Shown piece after piece: positions 24,104 to 34,191 of a DNA stretch of 64,000 nucleotides. Where the stretch lies: the NCBI GenBank assembly GCA_965229305.1, contig CBDDIZ010000042.1:744001-808000 (forward strand), read 5' to 3'. The position numbers and the translations under genes were made by a program. This DNA comes from JALHNI01 sp965229305. GTDB lineage: Bacteria; Acidobacteriota; Terriglobia; Bryobacterales; Bryobacteraceae. The number at the start of each line of letters is the position of its first letter. Positions within the stretch are counted from its first letter, which is position 1. The notes beneath the pieces were generated by a model. It saw nothing but the letters and a program-made list of their open reading frames with translations. It was not told the origin of the DNA and made no database searches.

Positions 24104-25189
24104 TCAATGGGACGCAGTTGAGTTAACGGTGACGCCGTCGGCGCGAGTGAGCATCTTGCGCATGCCGGCGGCAATCACTTCAGAGGCGCGCAGGCCGTCG
24201 CGGTGGGTGATGGGGAACGGTTCGCCGGAGCGGCAGCACTCGATGAACTTGATGACTTCGGCCTTATACGAGAGTCCGAAGCGGGCGACGAACTCGGCAT
24301 TGCCCTCGCGATCCGGGAGGACGGAGAAGACGCGGTGCTCGAGGGGTTCGGCGGTGAAGCGGCGGCCATAAGCTTCGACAACGACTTCATGGGGGCGCTG
24401 CGCGAAGCGGCCGATGCGGAGGTGTCCGTGTTCGCCGAAGATGGCGGTTTCGACGCGATAGCCGGAGACGTGATTGCGGGTGACCTGGACCTGGGCGGTC
24501 ATTTCGCCGGGGAACCACATGAAGAGGACGGCATCGTCGAAGTCCTCGGTGCAGGTGGTGAGGCGATGGCTATACGTACGGGAGCCGACGGCGAGGGCGG
24601 TTTCGGGCATCTGGCCGGTGAGCCAGAGGATTTCGTCGACGTTGTGAATGGACATGTCGGCGAGGATGCCGTCGCTTTGATAGCCGTTGGGGGCGGGGCC
24701 GGAGTCCTCGAGGGCGGAGTAGATCTTGAAGACGGGGCCGATGGCGCCGGAGGTCATGAGGTGCTTGGCGAACTGTAAGCCTTCGTCGAAGCGGCGCTGG
24801 AAGGCGAGCATGAGCGCGTGGGGGTGCTGGGCGTCGAGTTGCGCGGCGAACTCGCGGTCGCCTTCGACGGTGCCGGTAAGCGGCTTTTCGACGAGGACGC
24901 GATGACCGGCCTGGATGAGGGTTTGGGCGTGGGCGCGGTGGTGTTCGGTGGGCGTGACGACGACGGTGGCCTGGCAGACGTTGGCGGCGGCGAGGGCTTC
25001 GACGGAGTCAAAGAGGGGGACGCCGGGGGCGTACTGGGCGGCGAAGGCTTGGCGGCGTTCGGCGTTGGCGTCGGCTAAGCCAGCGAGGGTGCAGAGTCCG
25101 GTTTCCTGCGCGATCTGGACAACGTGCTGGGCATGGATCCAACCCATCCGGCCCAGGCCCGCGACGGCGATTTTCAATGGTTCAGGCAT
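24104..25189 (-). CDS. Gfo/Idh/MocA-family oxidoreductase (inositol dehydrogenase-like)
   Basis: The protein is cytoplasmic, about 361 residues from ATG 25189 (MPEPLKIAVAGLGRMG). The N-terminal Rossmann fold begins with the GLGRMGWIH nucleotide-binding motif, and EKPLTG is the conserved EKP motif of the family. ADMSIHNVDEILWL is the catalytic region with the family's DxxxHxxD-like pattern. It most resembles myo-inositol 2-dehydrogenase types that oxidise cyclic polyols or sugars with NAD. Starts at 25198 or 25216 are possible because none has a good ribosome site. The stretch 23930-24103 between it and the radical SAM gene holds nothing I can identify. Confidence 0.85.
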   Translation of the reverse strand: MPEPLKIAVAGLGRMGWIHAQHVVQIAQETGLCTLAGLADANAERRQAFAAQYAPGVPLFDSVEALAAANVCQATVVVTPTEHHRAHAQTLIQAGHRVLVEKPLTGTVEGDREFAAQLDAQHPHALMLAFQRRFDEGLQFAKHLMTSGAIGPVFKIYSALEDSGPAPNGYQSDGILADMSIHNVDEILWLTGQMPETALAVGSRTYSHRLTTCTEDFDDAVLFMWFPGEMTAQVQVTRNHVSGYRVETAIFGEHGHLRIGRFAQRPHEVVVEAYGRRFTAEPLEHRVFSVLPDREGNAEFVARFGLSYKAEVIKFIECCRSGEPFPITHRDGLRASEVIAAGMRKMLTRADGVTVNSTASH

Positions 25190-25274
25190 GCTGTCCATCG
25201 TATCCGAGATGGGCATTTGTAAAGGGCGAGTAAATGTTGGAGGCGAAGGTGAGAGTCCGGTTCAAAATAGGGTG

Positions 25275-25980
25275 ATGCCGGCGGAAGGAACCCACATTCT
25301 GGTGGTCGATGACGATGACAAGTTATGCCGCCTGGTGCGCGAGTATCTGGGGACGTTCGGTTACTCGGTGACGACGGCGCACGACGGGTTGAATGGGCTC
25401 GAGGTGGCGCTGCGCGGGCGGTTCGACGCGATCATTCTCGATGTGATGATGCCGGGGCTCGATGGCTTGGAGTTTCTGAAGCGATTGCGGACCCGGTCGC
25501 AGGTGCCGGTGTTGATGCTGACGGGGTTGGGCGAGGAAGCGGATCGGATTATCGGGCTCGAGACGGGGGCGGACGACTATCTGCCGAAGACCTTTTCGAC
25601 CCGAGAGCTGCTGGCGCGCTTGCGGGCGGTGTTGCGGCGGTCGCAGCGGGCACAGCAGCCTTCGGGGCCGCCGCCGATTACGGTGGGCGATCTGACGGCG
25701 GATCCAGGGACGCGCACAGCGATGGTGGGCGGGCAGGTGCTGTCGTTGACGCCGGTGGAGTTCGATGTGCTCTATGCGCTGGCGCAAGGGGCGGGGCGGA
25801 TCAAGACGCGGGAACAATTGCTGCTGGAAGTGGCGGATCGCGACTTTGAAGTCTTTGACCGTTCGATCGATGTGCACATTTCATCGCTGCGGCGGAAGCT
25901 GGGAGACGATGCCAAGTCGCGCGCGATATATCCAGACGGTGCGCAGCGCGGGCTACATGTTGTTGAGGCCGGGGTCGTGA
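25275..25980 (+). CDS. CpxR/OmpR-family response regulator (frameshift near 25918-25925)
   Basis: Corrected length is 234 residues. The receiver domain has the acidic cluster VDDDDK, the phosphoacceptor Asp56 (ILDVMMPG) and Lys105. The winged-helix DNA-binding domain (LTPVEFDVLYALAQ, FDRSIDVHISSLRRKLG) should end with the usual RYIQTVRSAGYMLLRPG. That ending is present but one frame over: the CGCGCGCG at 25918-25925 has one base too many. The corrected stop overlaps the GTG of the kinase gene as GTGA, which supports the correction. Upstream open frame belongs to no gene. Confidence 0.85.
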
Positions 25981-27423
25981 AGCTATCGACGAAGGTGTTT
26001 CTGCTGGCGCTGTTGAATGTCGGGCTGCTGGTGCTGTTGCTGGCGGTGTTTGTGCTGACGCAGTTTGCCGGCGACATCAATCCGCTGCTGGTGGCGCCGC
26101 AGCGGGACAAGATCCTTTCGATTACACGGCTGCTGGAGCGCGATCTCGAGGATGCGCATCAGCAATGGGCGCCGGTGTTTGAGCGGTATGAGCGCGACTA
26201 CGGCGTGAGAATCGCGATGGTGGACAACGAGGGGCGGATTCGGGGCGGGAGTTTGCGGGAACTGCCGGAGCGGGTGCTGCGGCGAGTGCGGGAGGGTCCG
26301 GGAGCGGGGCATGCGAAGGCCGCCGGCGCCACCGCCGCCGGGCCAGGAGCCACCGCCACGCGATCAGCGGCCAGGAGTGGGAAGGATCTTTGCCGAGCAT
26401 GCGCCGGGGCCGCTTTCCTTCTGGGTGGGAGTGCGGCTGCCGGTGCCGGATTCCGGCCTGCCGCCGGTGCCGGGGACGTTGCTGCTGGCGGTGCCGAGCT
26501 ACTTCACGAGTTCGTTCTTCTTCGATGCGCGGCCATGGCTGGTGGGGCTGGTGGCGGTGCTGGGTGTTTCGGCGCTGTGCTGGATTCCGTTTCTGCGGGG
26601 CCTGAACGGGGCGATCGTGCGGCTTTCGAAGGCGACGGAGCGCATTGCGCAGGGGCACTTCGAAGCACAGATTCCGCAGGATCGTCATGACGAAGTGGGG
26701 CAACTGGGTGCGTCGATCAATGAGCTCTCGGCGCAACTGACGCGCTTCGTGACGGGGCAGAAGCGCTTTCTGGCCGATGTGGCGCATGAGTTGTGTTCGC
26801 CGATTGCGCGAGTGCAGTTCGCGGTAGGGATTCTGGAGCGGCGCGTGACGGAGGCCGATCGCGAGTATGTGGCCGATCTGCAGGCGGAGATTCAGCATAT
26901 GTCGAGCCTGGTGAATGAGTTGCTTTCTTTCACGAAGATGGGGCTACAGGCGGAGGAAGTGCGGCTGGTGCCGGTGAACGTGGCGCAGATTGCGCAGCGG
27001 GCTCGCGAACGCGAAGGGCCGGGCGACGCGCGCATCGCGATCGAGGCGCCGGCGGGGCATTGGGTGATGGCCGATGCGGCGTTGCTGCTGCGGGCGATTG
27101 CGAACTTACTGCGGAACGGGTTGCGGTATGCGGGCGAGGCGGGTCCGGTGATGGTGACGTCAGAGATGCGCGGGGAGCGCGTGGCGATCCTGGTGCGGGA
27201 CAGCGGTCCGGGGGTGCCGGCGGAGATGATTGGGCAGGTGTTTGAGCCGTTTCGCCGGGGTGGATTCGGCGCGAACGCGAACGGGCCGGCGCGAGTGGGG
27301 TTGGGGCTGGCGATTGTGAAGAGCTGTGTGGAGGCGTGTGGGGGGCAGATTGCGTGCCGGAATCGACAGCCGACGGGGCTCGAAGTGGAGATTCTGCTGC
27401 CGGCGAGCCCCGCCGCAAACTAA
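25977..27423 (+). CDS. CpxA-like sensor histidine kinase (frameshift at 26305-26308)
   Basis: Corrected length is 481 residues from GTG 25977. A membrane helix near the start (VFLLALLNVGLLVLLLAVFVL) and another before the HAMP domain (WLVGLVAVLGVSALCWI) bracket a periplasmic sensor with a Pro-rich loop. The DHp helix has the phosphorylated His in ADVAHELCSPIARVQ, and the ATPase domain has NLLRNGLRY (N box), DSGPGVP (G1) and GLGLAIVK (G2). The sensor's loop begins in one frame and continues in another: removing one G from GGGG at 26305-26308 joins them. The HELCSP variant in place of HELRTP is seen in CpxA-like kinases. The partner is the regulator just upstream. Confidence 0.85.
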
Positions 27424-27449
27424 CTGCGAGCCGCTAACCTAGAGAGAAT

Positions 27450-30145
27450 ATGCGTTTCTGCCTGTTCCTGTTCGTTGCGGTTTCTGCATTGGCTCAAGCG
27501 AAGTTTGAGATGTGGCCCGGAGCGGTGTATGACCCCGCGGTGCCGACGTTTCAGAAGGTACTCGGGTTTGCTCCGGGCGAGCGCATCGCGTCGCCGGAGG
27601 AGATTGTCCGTTACTTTGAGGCTCTGGGGGCGGCGCAGCCGCGCACGTATCAAGGTGTTCGACTATGCGCGGAGTTGGGAGAAGCGGCGGCTGATCTACG
27701 CAGCCGTGGGATCCGAGGCCAACATCCGGCGCATCGGTGAGATTCAGACAACGATGAAGCGACTGGCCGATCCGCGGAAGACCAGTGCGGCGGAGGCGCA
27801 GAAGCTGATGGCGGGGCTGCCGGCGGTGATCATGCTGGCGCATGGCGTACACGGCAACGAGATCTCAAGCTGCGATGCGGCGATGATGACGGCGTATCAC
27901 TTACTGGCGGCGCGTAGCGATGCGACGGTGGCCGCGATTCTGAAGGATGTGGTGGTGCTGATCGATCCATCACAGAATCCGGATGGGCGGAATCGGTTTG
28001 TGCAGAACTTCACGGTGGCAGAAGGTCTGGAGCCGGATGGGTCGACCGCGGCGGCGGAGCGCAATGAGCCGTGGCCGGGCGGGCGGACGAATCACTACTA
28101 CTTCGATATGAACCGCGATTGGTTTGCGCTGACGCAGCCGGAGACGCGTGGGCGCGTGGCGCTGTTGCAGGAATGGTTTCCGCTGGTGTTCATCGACTTA
28201 CATGAGATGGGCACCGAGTCGAGTTACTTCTTTGCGCCGGGGGCGGCGCCGTTCAATCCGCATTTGACGAAGACGCAACTGGAATCGCAACGGCGGTTTG
28301 GCGAAGGCAATTCGAAGTATTTCGACAAGTTCGGCTTTCCGTACTTTACGCGCGAGGTGTACGACGAGTTCTATCCCGACTATGGCGCGAGCTGGCCCTG
28401 GTTCTACGGCGGCGTAGCGATGACTTACGAGAATGCGTCGGTGCGCGGATTGAAGGCGCAGCGTTCGGACGAGACGTTGTACGAGTATCACGTGTCGGTG
28501 CAGAAGCACTTTGTGGCGTCGGTGGCGTCGTGCGAGACAGCGGCGCGGGATCGGCAGCGGCTGCTGGAGGCGTTCTATGCGTAATCGGCAGTCGGCGGTG
28601 GAGGAAGGCAGCCGCGAGGCGGTGAAGGAGTACATTCTGCCGCGGCGGGGCGACGTTTCGTCAGTGGATAAGCTGGCGGCGAATCTGGCGACGCAGGGCG
28701 TGGAAGTGAAGCGGGCGACGGCGGCCTTCAGCAACGGCGGCAAGGACTATCCGGCGGGGAGCTATGTGGTGACGGCGGCGCAGCCGGCCAAGCGTTTTGT
28801 GCGGACGCTGCTCGATCCGACGACGCCGCTGGAGGAGCAGTTCGTGAAGGAGCAGGAGCGGCGGCGGAAGCGTAAGCTGCGCGACCAAATCTATGACGTG
28901 ACGGGGTGGAGCCTGCCGCAGATGTTCAACGTGGAGTGCGTGCTGGCGACGCAAGCGTCGACGGCGAGCTTCGAGATGGTGAAGGCGGGCGAGGTGTTCG
29001 CGGGCAAGGTAAGCGGGCGGGCGAGCGTGGCTTACGTGATCCCGTGGGGGACGAATGCGGCGGGACGGTTTCTGGCGGCGGCGCTGCGCGCGAACTTGCG
29101 GGTGCTTTCGAGCGATCAGCCATTCACGCAAGCGGGGCGCAAGTATCCGAGCGGCTCGCTGGTGGTGATGGTGAAGCAGAACGAGGCGAGCGTGCATGAA
29201 ACCGTGGCACGGCTCGCGTCGGCGAGCGGCGCGGAGGTGATGGCGACGGATTCGAGTTGGGTGGAGGACGGGCCGAACTTCGGGTCGAACAATGTGGTGA
29301 CGCTGCGGCGACCGGCGATGGCGATGTTGTGGGATGCGCCGACGTCGGCGGGGTCGGCGGGGCATACGAAGTTCGTGATCGAGCGGCAGTATGGTTATCC
29401 AGTGACGGCGATCCGGACGCGGCAGTTGGGTGCGGCGGATCTGGCGAAGTTCCATGTACTGCTGGTGCCGGACGGTGGGGGCTATGCGGCGGAGTTGGGT
29501 GCCGGCGGAATCGGGCGGCTGAAGGATTGGGTGAGCGCAGGCGGCACGCTGGTGGCGTTGGGGCCGTCGGCGACGGCGTTTCTGGCGGATGCGCGCACGG
29601 GCCTGTTGAGTTTGACGCAGGAGAATCTGGCGAAGGCGCCGGGGGTGCCGGAAGCGAAGCCGGCGGCTTCGAGCGAAGGTCGCGCGCCGGGCAAGCTGAT
29701 TACGAAGCAGGAAGAGTATGAGCGGGCGATTCAGGCCGATACGGAGCAACCGGACGATGTGGCCGGCGTGATTCTGAAAGCGACGGTGGATCAGGAGCAG
29801 TGGATTTCGGCGGGGCTGCCGGCGACGGTGTATGCGGTGGTGAGCGGGCGGGCGATCTTCTCACCGATCAAGCTGGACAAGGGCATCAATGCGGCGGTGT
29901 TTGCGGCGCCGGAGCAACTGCTGGCAAGCGGGTATTTGTGGGAAGAGAATCGGAAGCAATTGGCGTACAAACCGCTGGTGGTTTCGGCACGGTCCGGACG
30001 CGGCGTGGTGGTGGCATTTACGGCCGATCCGAACTATCGCGCGTATGTGGATGGGATGAATCTTTTTTTACTCAACGCGATCTTTCGAGGGCCGGCGCAT
30101 GCGCGGAGCGGGGGCGCGGCGGCAGCCGAGGAAATGCATGAGTGA
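27450..30145 (+). CDS. Secreted M14-family metallopeptidase with C-terminal amidotransferase-like domain (two frameshifts)
   Basis: Corrected length is 897 residues, the normal size for this M14 group. A signal peptide (CLFLFVAVSALAQ) is followed by the carboxypeptidase-like domain with the zinc motif HGNE (AHGVHGNE), an NPDGRNRF substrate-binding stretch and the third ligand in FIDLHEMGTES. The C-terminal 500 residues include a GATase1-like fold (KFHVLLVPDGGGYA, then GGTLVALG). The frame changes near 27640-27648 and near 28577-28581. One surplus base at each site explains this, and the second creates a false ATGCGTAA stop/start. True fission into separate genes is less likely because the second part would begin in mid-domain. 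Confidence 0.8.
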
Positions 30146-30224
30146 GGCTTGACATTCGAGGGGTGTTGGGACTGGAATATAGGTCACCCCCGAATACCCT
30201 TTGAACCGAGAGAAAGAGGAGGCT

Positions 30225-30566
30225 ATGGCCGCGAAATTCGAACTGAAGCTGACCCCAAAGAAGAACTGGATGTTCAATCTGAAGGCCGGCAATGGCGAGG
30301 TGATCCTGACGAGCGAGCAGTACACGGCGAAGGACAGTGCCGCGAACGGCATCGAGAGCGTGCGCAAGAATGCGGCGACGCAGGAGAGCTTCGAGATTCG
30401 TACCGCGAAGAACGGGGAACAGTACTTCGTGCTGTTGGCGAAAAACAAAGAGATTATCGGGAAGAGCGAGATGTATAAGTCGCCGACTTCGGTGAAGCGG
30501 GGGATCGCTTCGGTGATGCGCAATGCTCCGGCGGCGCGCGTGGTGGAGTTGGGCGAGAAGAAGTAA
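30225..30566 (+). CDS. YegP-like (DUF1508) protein
   Basis: A small soluble protein of 113 residues made of two tandem DUF1508 units. Each unit has the FELKxxxxxNWxFNLKAGNGEVIL-type strand pattern, followed by a Y-K/T-S/A-K-x-S/A-x-x-GIxSV helix (YTAKDSAANGIESV and YKSPTSVKRGIASV). ATG 30225 is preferred over an upstream codon because AGGAGG lies at 30217-30222. E. coli YegP has the same two-repeat form; its function is not well defined. The gene stands alone between the M14 peptidase and a convergent gene. Confidence 0.92.
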   Translation: MAAKFELKLTPKKNWMFNLKAGNGEVILTSEQYTAKDSAANGIESVRKNAATQESFEIRTAKNGEQYFVLLAKNKEIIGKSEMYKSPTSVKRGIASVMRNAPAARVVELGEKK

Positions 30567-30576
30567 GACTGGACGG

Positions 30577-31561
30577 CTACGGCGCTTTGAGTTCGCCGTA
30601 GCCGATTTGACCGTTGATGCGTTCGGCGGGGTGCGGCACATTGCCTCCGCCGAACCAGACCCGCACTTGAGAGCCGTTGACGAGGACGGAGGCGTCGCAG
30701 ACGACGCTTTGATTCCAGGCCTCGCTGCCGGCGATCACCGGCGAAGCGGCCTTTTGCCACTGCACGCCATCGCGCGAATAGGCGAGGCCCATGCGGCGAT
30801 TCTCTGACTTATCGCGGCCGGTGTAGAGCATCCAATAGCCATGGTTCTGCCAGACGGCGGGCTCGCCGAGGCCGCGCTCGTCGAAGTGTCCGATGTCGCC
30901 GAGTTCGAGGATGGGGTTCGAGCGCAGCTTGGTCCAGGTGACGCCATTGGGTGAGGTGGCGACGCCGAGGCGCTGGCGGCGAGCACGGTCCTCGCCGAGA
31001 TAGAAGAGATAGTAAGTGTCGCCGAGACGGATGACGTCGGGGTCGCCGAGGCTGATTTCGTCCCAGGCGCCGCGGGGGCCGTGCTCAAGGACGGGTTGGG
31101 GTTCCTTGCGCCAGGTGCGGCCATCGCTCGAACGGGCCAGTCCCAAGCGCGTGCGGCCATTTCGCCGGCCTGATACCAATACAAGTACTCGCCGTTGACG
31201 AGGCGGGCGCTGCCATTGGCGGCGATGTAGTTGCCTTCCCAGGTTTGGGGGTCGGGGAGAGGACGCGGCCTTCTTTCTGCCAGGAGAGGCCGTCGGTGGA
31301 GGTGGCGAGGCCGGTGTGCCAAGTGCGGCCGTCGAAGCCGGAATAGAAGTTAAAGAGGCGGCCATCGCGGCCGACGATGACGGCGGGGTTGAGGGCGTCG
31401 ACGGAGTCCCAGTTGGCGGAGCGGGCGAGGACAGGATTGGGCTGAGGGGTCCACGAGTAAGTGGCGGGATGGGTCGAAGCCTGGACGGCGGGCAGGGTGA
31501 AGTCCGCGTAACGGCCGCAGCCGCAGAGGAGAAGGGGCAGGAGAAGGGAAGCGTATTTCAT
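30577..31561 (-). CDS. Lipoprotein with GH43/GH32-like five-bladed beta-propeller (two frameshifts)
   Basis: Corrected length is 328 residues. The start has a lipobox (LLLPLLLCGC). The body shows repeated propeller blades of the GH43/GH32/GH130 type (STDGLSW, SSDGRTW, SPNGVTW, SRDGVQW motifs, each with a hydrophobic strand before it, and LGDPDVIRLGDTYYLFYLG). Acidic residues suit a glycosidase, but I cannot assign the catalytic set. The sequence runs through three frames. A base is missing in the GGGG at 31254-31257 and another in the GCCGGCC near 31164-31170. Restoring both joins VLSP to DPQTWEGNY and YQAG to RNGRTRLG. The start overlaps the kinase stop. Confidence 0.75.
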
Positions 31562-32706
31562 GCGGGGACGCGCACTTTGATGCCGGCACCGCGTTCGGGT
31601 TTCGATTCGACGGTGAGGTCGCCGCCGAGAGTGCGAACGCGGCGGCGAATGCTCATGGGCCCGAGGCCGAGCGTTTCCAACTCTTCGAGGTTAAAGGCGC
31701 CGGCGAAGGGGAAGCCGGTGCCATCGTCTTCGACGGAGATTTCGAGCCAGGCGCCGACCTTCTCCACCGAGACGTTGACGCGCGAGGCGCGCGAGTGTTT
31801 CTGAACGTTGGTGAGGGCTTCGCGGACGATCTGGAGTAACTCGAGGGAGGACTCCGGCTCGCCGGTCTCTTTGATTTCGCCACAGAGGACGGAGGTGGAG
31901 ATGCCGCTATCCTTCTTGAACTCGTCGACGAGGCGGCGGACGGCGGCGGGGAAATTCCCCTCCATCTGAATGGGGCGCATGCCGCGCAGCCAGGTGCGTA
32001 AGTCCGTCACCTGACCTTTGAGTAACTCCTGAATGTCGTGGAGTTCCTGGGCGGCGGCCTCGGGCTTGCGTTCAAGGATCTTCTTGAGGAACTCAAGCCG
32101 CATCTGGAGGCTGATGTAGGACTGCAGGGGGCCGTCGTGAAAGTCGTTGGCGATGCGCTGGCGTTCGCTTTCGCGGGCGCGCTGAGCTTCGGACTGGAAG
32201 AGTTCGCTCTCGCGCGAGGCGCCGGAGAGCCGCTCGACGAGCGAGCGCTTCTCGAGAGCGAGAGCGCAGGCGAGGATACCCGCGAGGGCGAGCATCGGCA
32301 TGAGGCTTTGGGTCTGCATAGGCTTGGCGAAGAGGAAGAAGGCCATCGAGATGACGACGACGATCCAGACTTCGCGCCAGCCATGGAGGAGCGCGGCGGC
32401 AATCAGCAGATAGACGTAAAAAAGCGAGGCGAACCAGAGGTTCTGGTCGGCGGTGACGAAGGCGGAGAGCAGGAAGACGAGGGTATCGAGGAGGAGGGCC
32501 TGCCAGGGGCGGCCAGTCGCTTCGAGGCTGCGCCAGAAATAAGCGACGGCGCTATAGATGGCGTAGAGGGCGAGCGCAACGGTGACCGGCGCGCCGGAAG
32601 GCCAACGGGAGATGGCCAGGGCGAAGCTGGTGCCCGCCAGCATCATCCGGACCGCACATAACAGACGGATCCAGCGATTCGATAAGTAAAAGCCTTCGAC
32701 GCGCAC
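31558..32706 (-). CDS. NarX/DegS-type sensor histidine kinase
   Basis: This kinase has 382 residues from GTG 32706. Six or so membrane helices fill the first 150 residues (VTVALALYAIYSAVAYF, LLLDTLVFLLSAFV, WIVVVISMAFFLF), so it has little periplasmic sensor and may sense the membrane. A coiled-coil leads into the HisKA_3 helix with His190 (IANDFHDGPLQS), and the ATPase domain shows EALTNVQKHS and EDDGTGFPF. No response regulator lies nearby. It starts directly after the methyltransferase stop and overlaps the propeller lipoprotein by four bases, so the three genes form an operon. Confidence 0.9.
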   Translation of the reverse strand: MRVEGFYLSNRWIRLLCAVRMMLAGTSFALAISRWPSGAPVTVALALYAIYSAVAYFWRSLEATGRPWQALLLDTLVFLLSAFVTADQNLWFASLFYVYLLIAAALLHGWREVWIVVVISMAFFLFAKPMQTQSLMPMLALAGILACALALEKRSLVERLSGASRESELFQSEAQRARESERQRIANDFHDGPLQSYISLQMRLEFLKKILERKPEAAAQELHDIQELLKGQVTDLRTWLRGMRPIQMEGNFPAAVRRLVDEFKKDSGISTSVLCGEIKETGEPESSLELLQIVREALTNVQKHSRASRVNVSVEKVGAWLEISVEDDGTGFPFAGAFNLEELETLGLGPMSIRRRVRTLGGDLTVESKPERGAGIKVRVPA

Positions 32707-33243
32707 TTAGCGTTTGTAGAGATACAGCGTGTGACTGCGGCCTTCGCCGTCGTCTTCGATGTGCATCACCTTGTCAGGATTCCAGCCGGAGAATTCAAAG
32801 TCGTGAGCCACGATGCGGGTGCCGGGCTTGAGTTGCTTTTCGAGCAGGGGGCGAACTTTGTCGTTGGAGATGGGGAGCAGATAGACGGTGATGACGTTGG
32901 CGTTCGAATAGTCCTGCGCCATGATGTCGCCGTGAATGATGCGGGCTTTCTTCTCCAGACCCAGGGCTTTGATGCGCTCGCTGCTTTGGCGGTAGAGGTC
33001 GGCGTCGAACTCAACGCCGGTGGCGTCGGCGCCGAACTTTTTGGCAGCGATGATGACGATGCGGCCATCGCCGGAGCCCAGGTCGAACATCTTTTCGCCG
33101 GGCTTGGTGCCGACCATCTTGAGCATCTCTTCGACAACGGTTTCGGGCGTGGGGTAATAGGGCGCGAGTTTCTCGGTCTTTTTCGCTTCCTGTGCCGAGA
33201 GCAACAGGCAGCCCAACAGCAGCCACACCTTCAAACGAATCAT
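32707..33243 (-). CDS. FAM173-like class I methyltransferase with N-terminal signal or lipobox
   Basis: The product has 178 residues. The SAM-binding motif I is FDLGSGDGRIVI, followed by GVEFDAD. The YYPTPETVVEEML opening and ITVYLLPISNDKVRPLLEKQLKPG and IVAHDFEFSGW pieces are the hallmarks of the FAM173 (ATPSCKMT)-type lysine methyltransferase family. The first 18 residues (RLKVWLLLGCLLLSAQ) look like a signal sequence with a possible lipobox. SAM enzymes are normally cytoplasmic, so this may be an uncleaved membrane anchor, as in the mitochondrial relatives. It heads an operon with a histidine kinase and the propeller lipoprotein. Confidence 0.85.
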   Translation of the reverse strand: MIRLKVWLLLGCLLLSAQEAKKTEKLAPYYPTPETVVEEMLKMVGTKPGEKMFDLGSGDGRIVIIAAKKFGADATGVEFDADLYRQSSERIKALGLEKKARIIHGDIMAQDYSNANVITVYLLPISNDKVRPLLEKQLKPGTRIVAHDFEFSGWNPDKVMHIEDDGEGRSHTLYLYKR

Positions 33244-33351
33244 GGGCTCAGTTTAGCGCGGTGGGCGAGCGTGGTGGGGAGTTGCCGCCGATGGTGGAAG
33301 CAGGGTGATAATGGCACTGACTTGCGATTCGATCAAGACATTTCGCAACCC

Positions 33352-34191
33352 GTGGGTATGTTGGGCGTGGGCCTGGTGGGGACGGCGCTGAGCGCGCGGC
33401 TGAGGGCGGCCGGCTATGCAGTGGCCGGGTATGATCCGGCGCCGGAAGCGGGAGAGCGGCTGAAGGCGTTGGGCGGGCGATGGCTGGGTTCGGCGGCGGA
33501 GGTGTCGCGAGAATGCCGGCGCGTGGTGTTGAGCCTGCCGACGAGCGACGAAGTGGAGCGGGTGGTGACGCAGATGGAACTGCGACCGGGGGACTTGATC
33601 GTCGATACGACGACGGGCGATCCGGGGCGCGTGGAGGCGTTGGCCGCGGCGCTGGCGGGGCGGGGCGTGGAGTATCTGGATGCGTCGCTGGGCGGATCGA
33701 GCCGGCAGATTGGGGCGGGCGAGGCGATCGTGATGTGCGGGGCGACGGCGGCGGGTTGGGCAGCGGCGGAGGATCTGTGGTCGAGCTTCGGACGGGAGGT
33801 GTTTCACACGGGCGAGCCGGGGTCCGGCACGCGGATGAAACTGGTGATGAATCTGGTGCTGGGTTTGCAGCGGGCGGTGTTGGCGGAGGGGCTGGAGTTT
33901 GCGCGGCACAGCGGCGTGGATCCGGAGCGGGCACTCGCGGTGTTGCAGGCGGGACCCGCGTCCGCGAAGGTGATGGAGACCAAGGGGCGGAAGATGCTGA
34001 CGGGCGACTTTCAGCCGGAGGCGCGCCTGGCGCAGCATTGGAAGGATGTACGGCTGATGCTGGCGAGTGGGCAGGAACACGGGGCGTATCTGCCGTTGAC
34101 GCGCGTGCATGAAGAGCTATTGGCGGCGGCGTGCGAGCGGGGGTGGGGCGGGGAAGACAACAGCGCAATTATCAGGATGTTTGCGCGATGA
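33352..34191 (+). CDS. NAD-binding dehydrogenase of the 3-hydroxyisobutyrate dehydrogenase family
   Basis: The product has about 279 residues. Rossmann motif GMLGVGLVGTALS opens the protein, and DLIVDTTTGDP and DASLGGSS are the substrate-binding stretches. GSGTRMKLVMN contains the catalytic Lys helix of beta-hydroxyacid dehydrogenases. GTG 33352 is the best start because it places the GxGxxG motif next to the N-terminus; no strong ribosome site is visible. It should oxidise a hydroxy acid or reduce the corresponding semialdehyde. The stop overlaps the symporter start (ATGA), forming an uptake and catabolism operon with the two genes that follow. Confidence 0.85.
   Translation: MGMLGVGLVGTALSARLRAAGYAVAGYDPAPEAGERLKALGGRWLGSAAEVSRECRRVVLSLPTSDEVERVVTQMELRPGDLIVDTTTGDPGRVEALAAALAGRGVEYLDASLGGSSRQIGAGEAIVMCGATAAGWAAAEDLWSSFGREVFHTGEPGSGTRMKLVMNLVLGLQRAVLAEGLEFARHSGVDPERALAVLQAGPASAKVMETKGRKMLTGDFQPEARLAQHWKDVRLMLASGQEHGAYLPLTRVHEELLAAACERGWGGEDNSAIIRMFAR

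Noticed and set aside
23916..24107. A 63-codon minus-strand frame between the radical SAM and oxidoreductase genes
   Set aside because: No ribosome site, Pro/Gly-rich composition, no motif, and it overlaps the radical SAM start.
24915..25274. N-terminal extension of the response regulator
   Set aside because: It lies opposite the oxidoreductase gene and has no receiver-domain similarity. ATG 25275 directly precedes the conserved VDDDDK start.
28577..28584. ATGCGTAA as a genuine stop/start overlap between two peptidase genes
   Set aside because: The second product would start inside a conserved domain. One fewer base gives a continuous 897-residue protein of the expected family length.
30149..30183. 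TTGACA upstream of the YegP-like gene as a promoter
   Set aside because: The only -10-like hexamer (TATAGG) is 23 bases away, which is too far for sigma-70.
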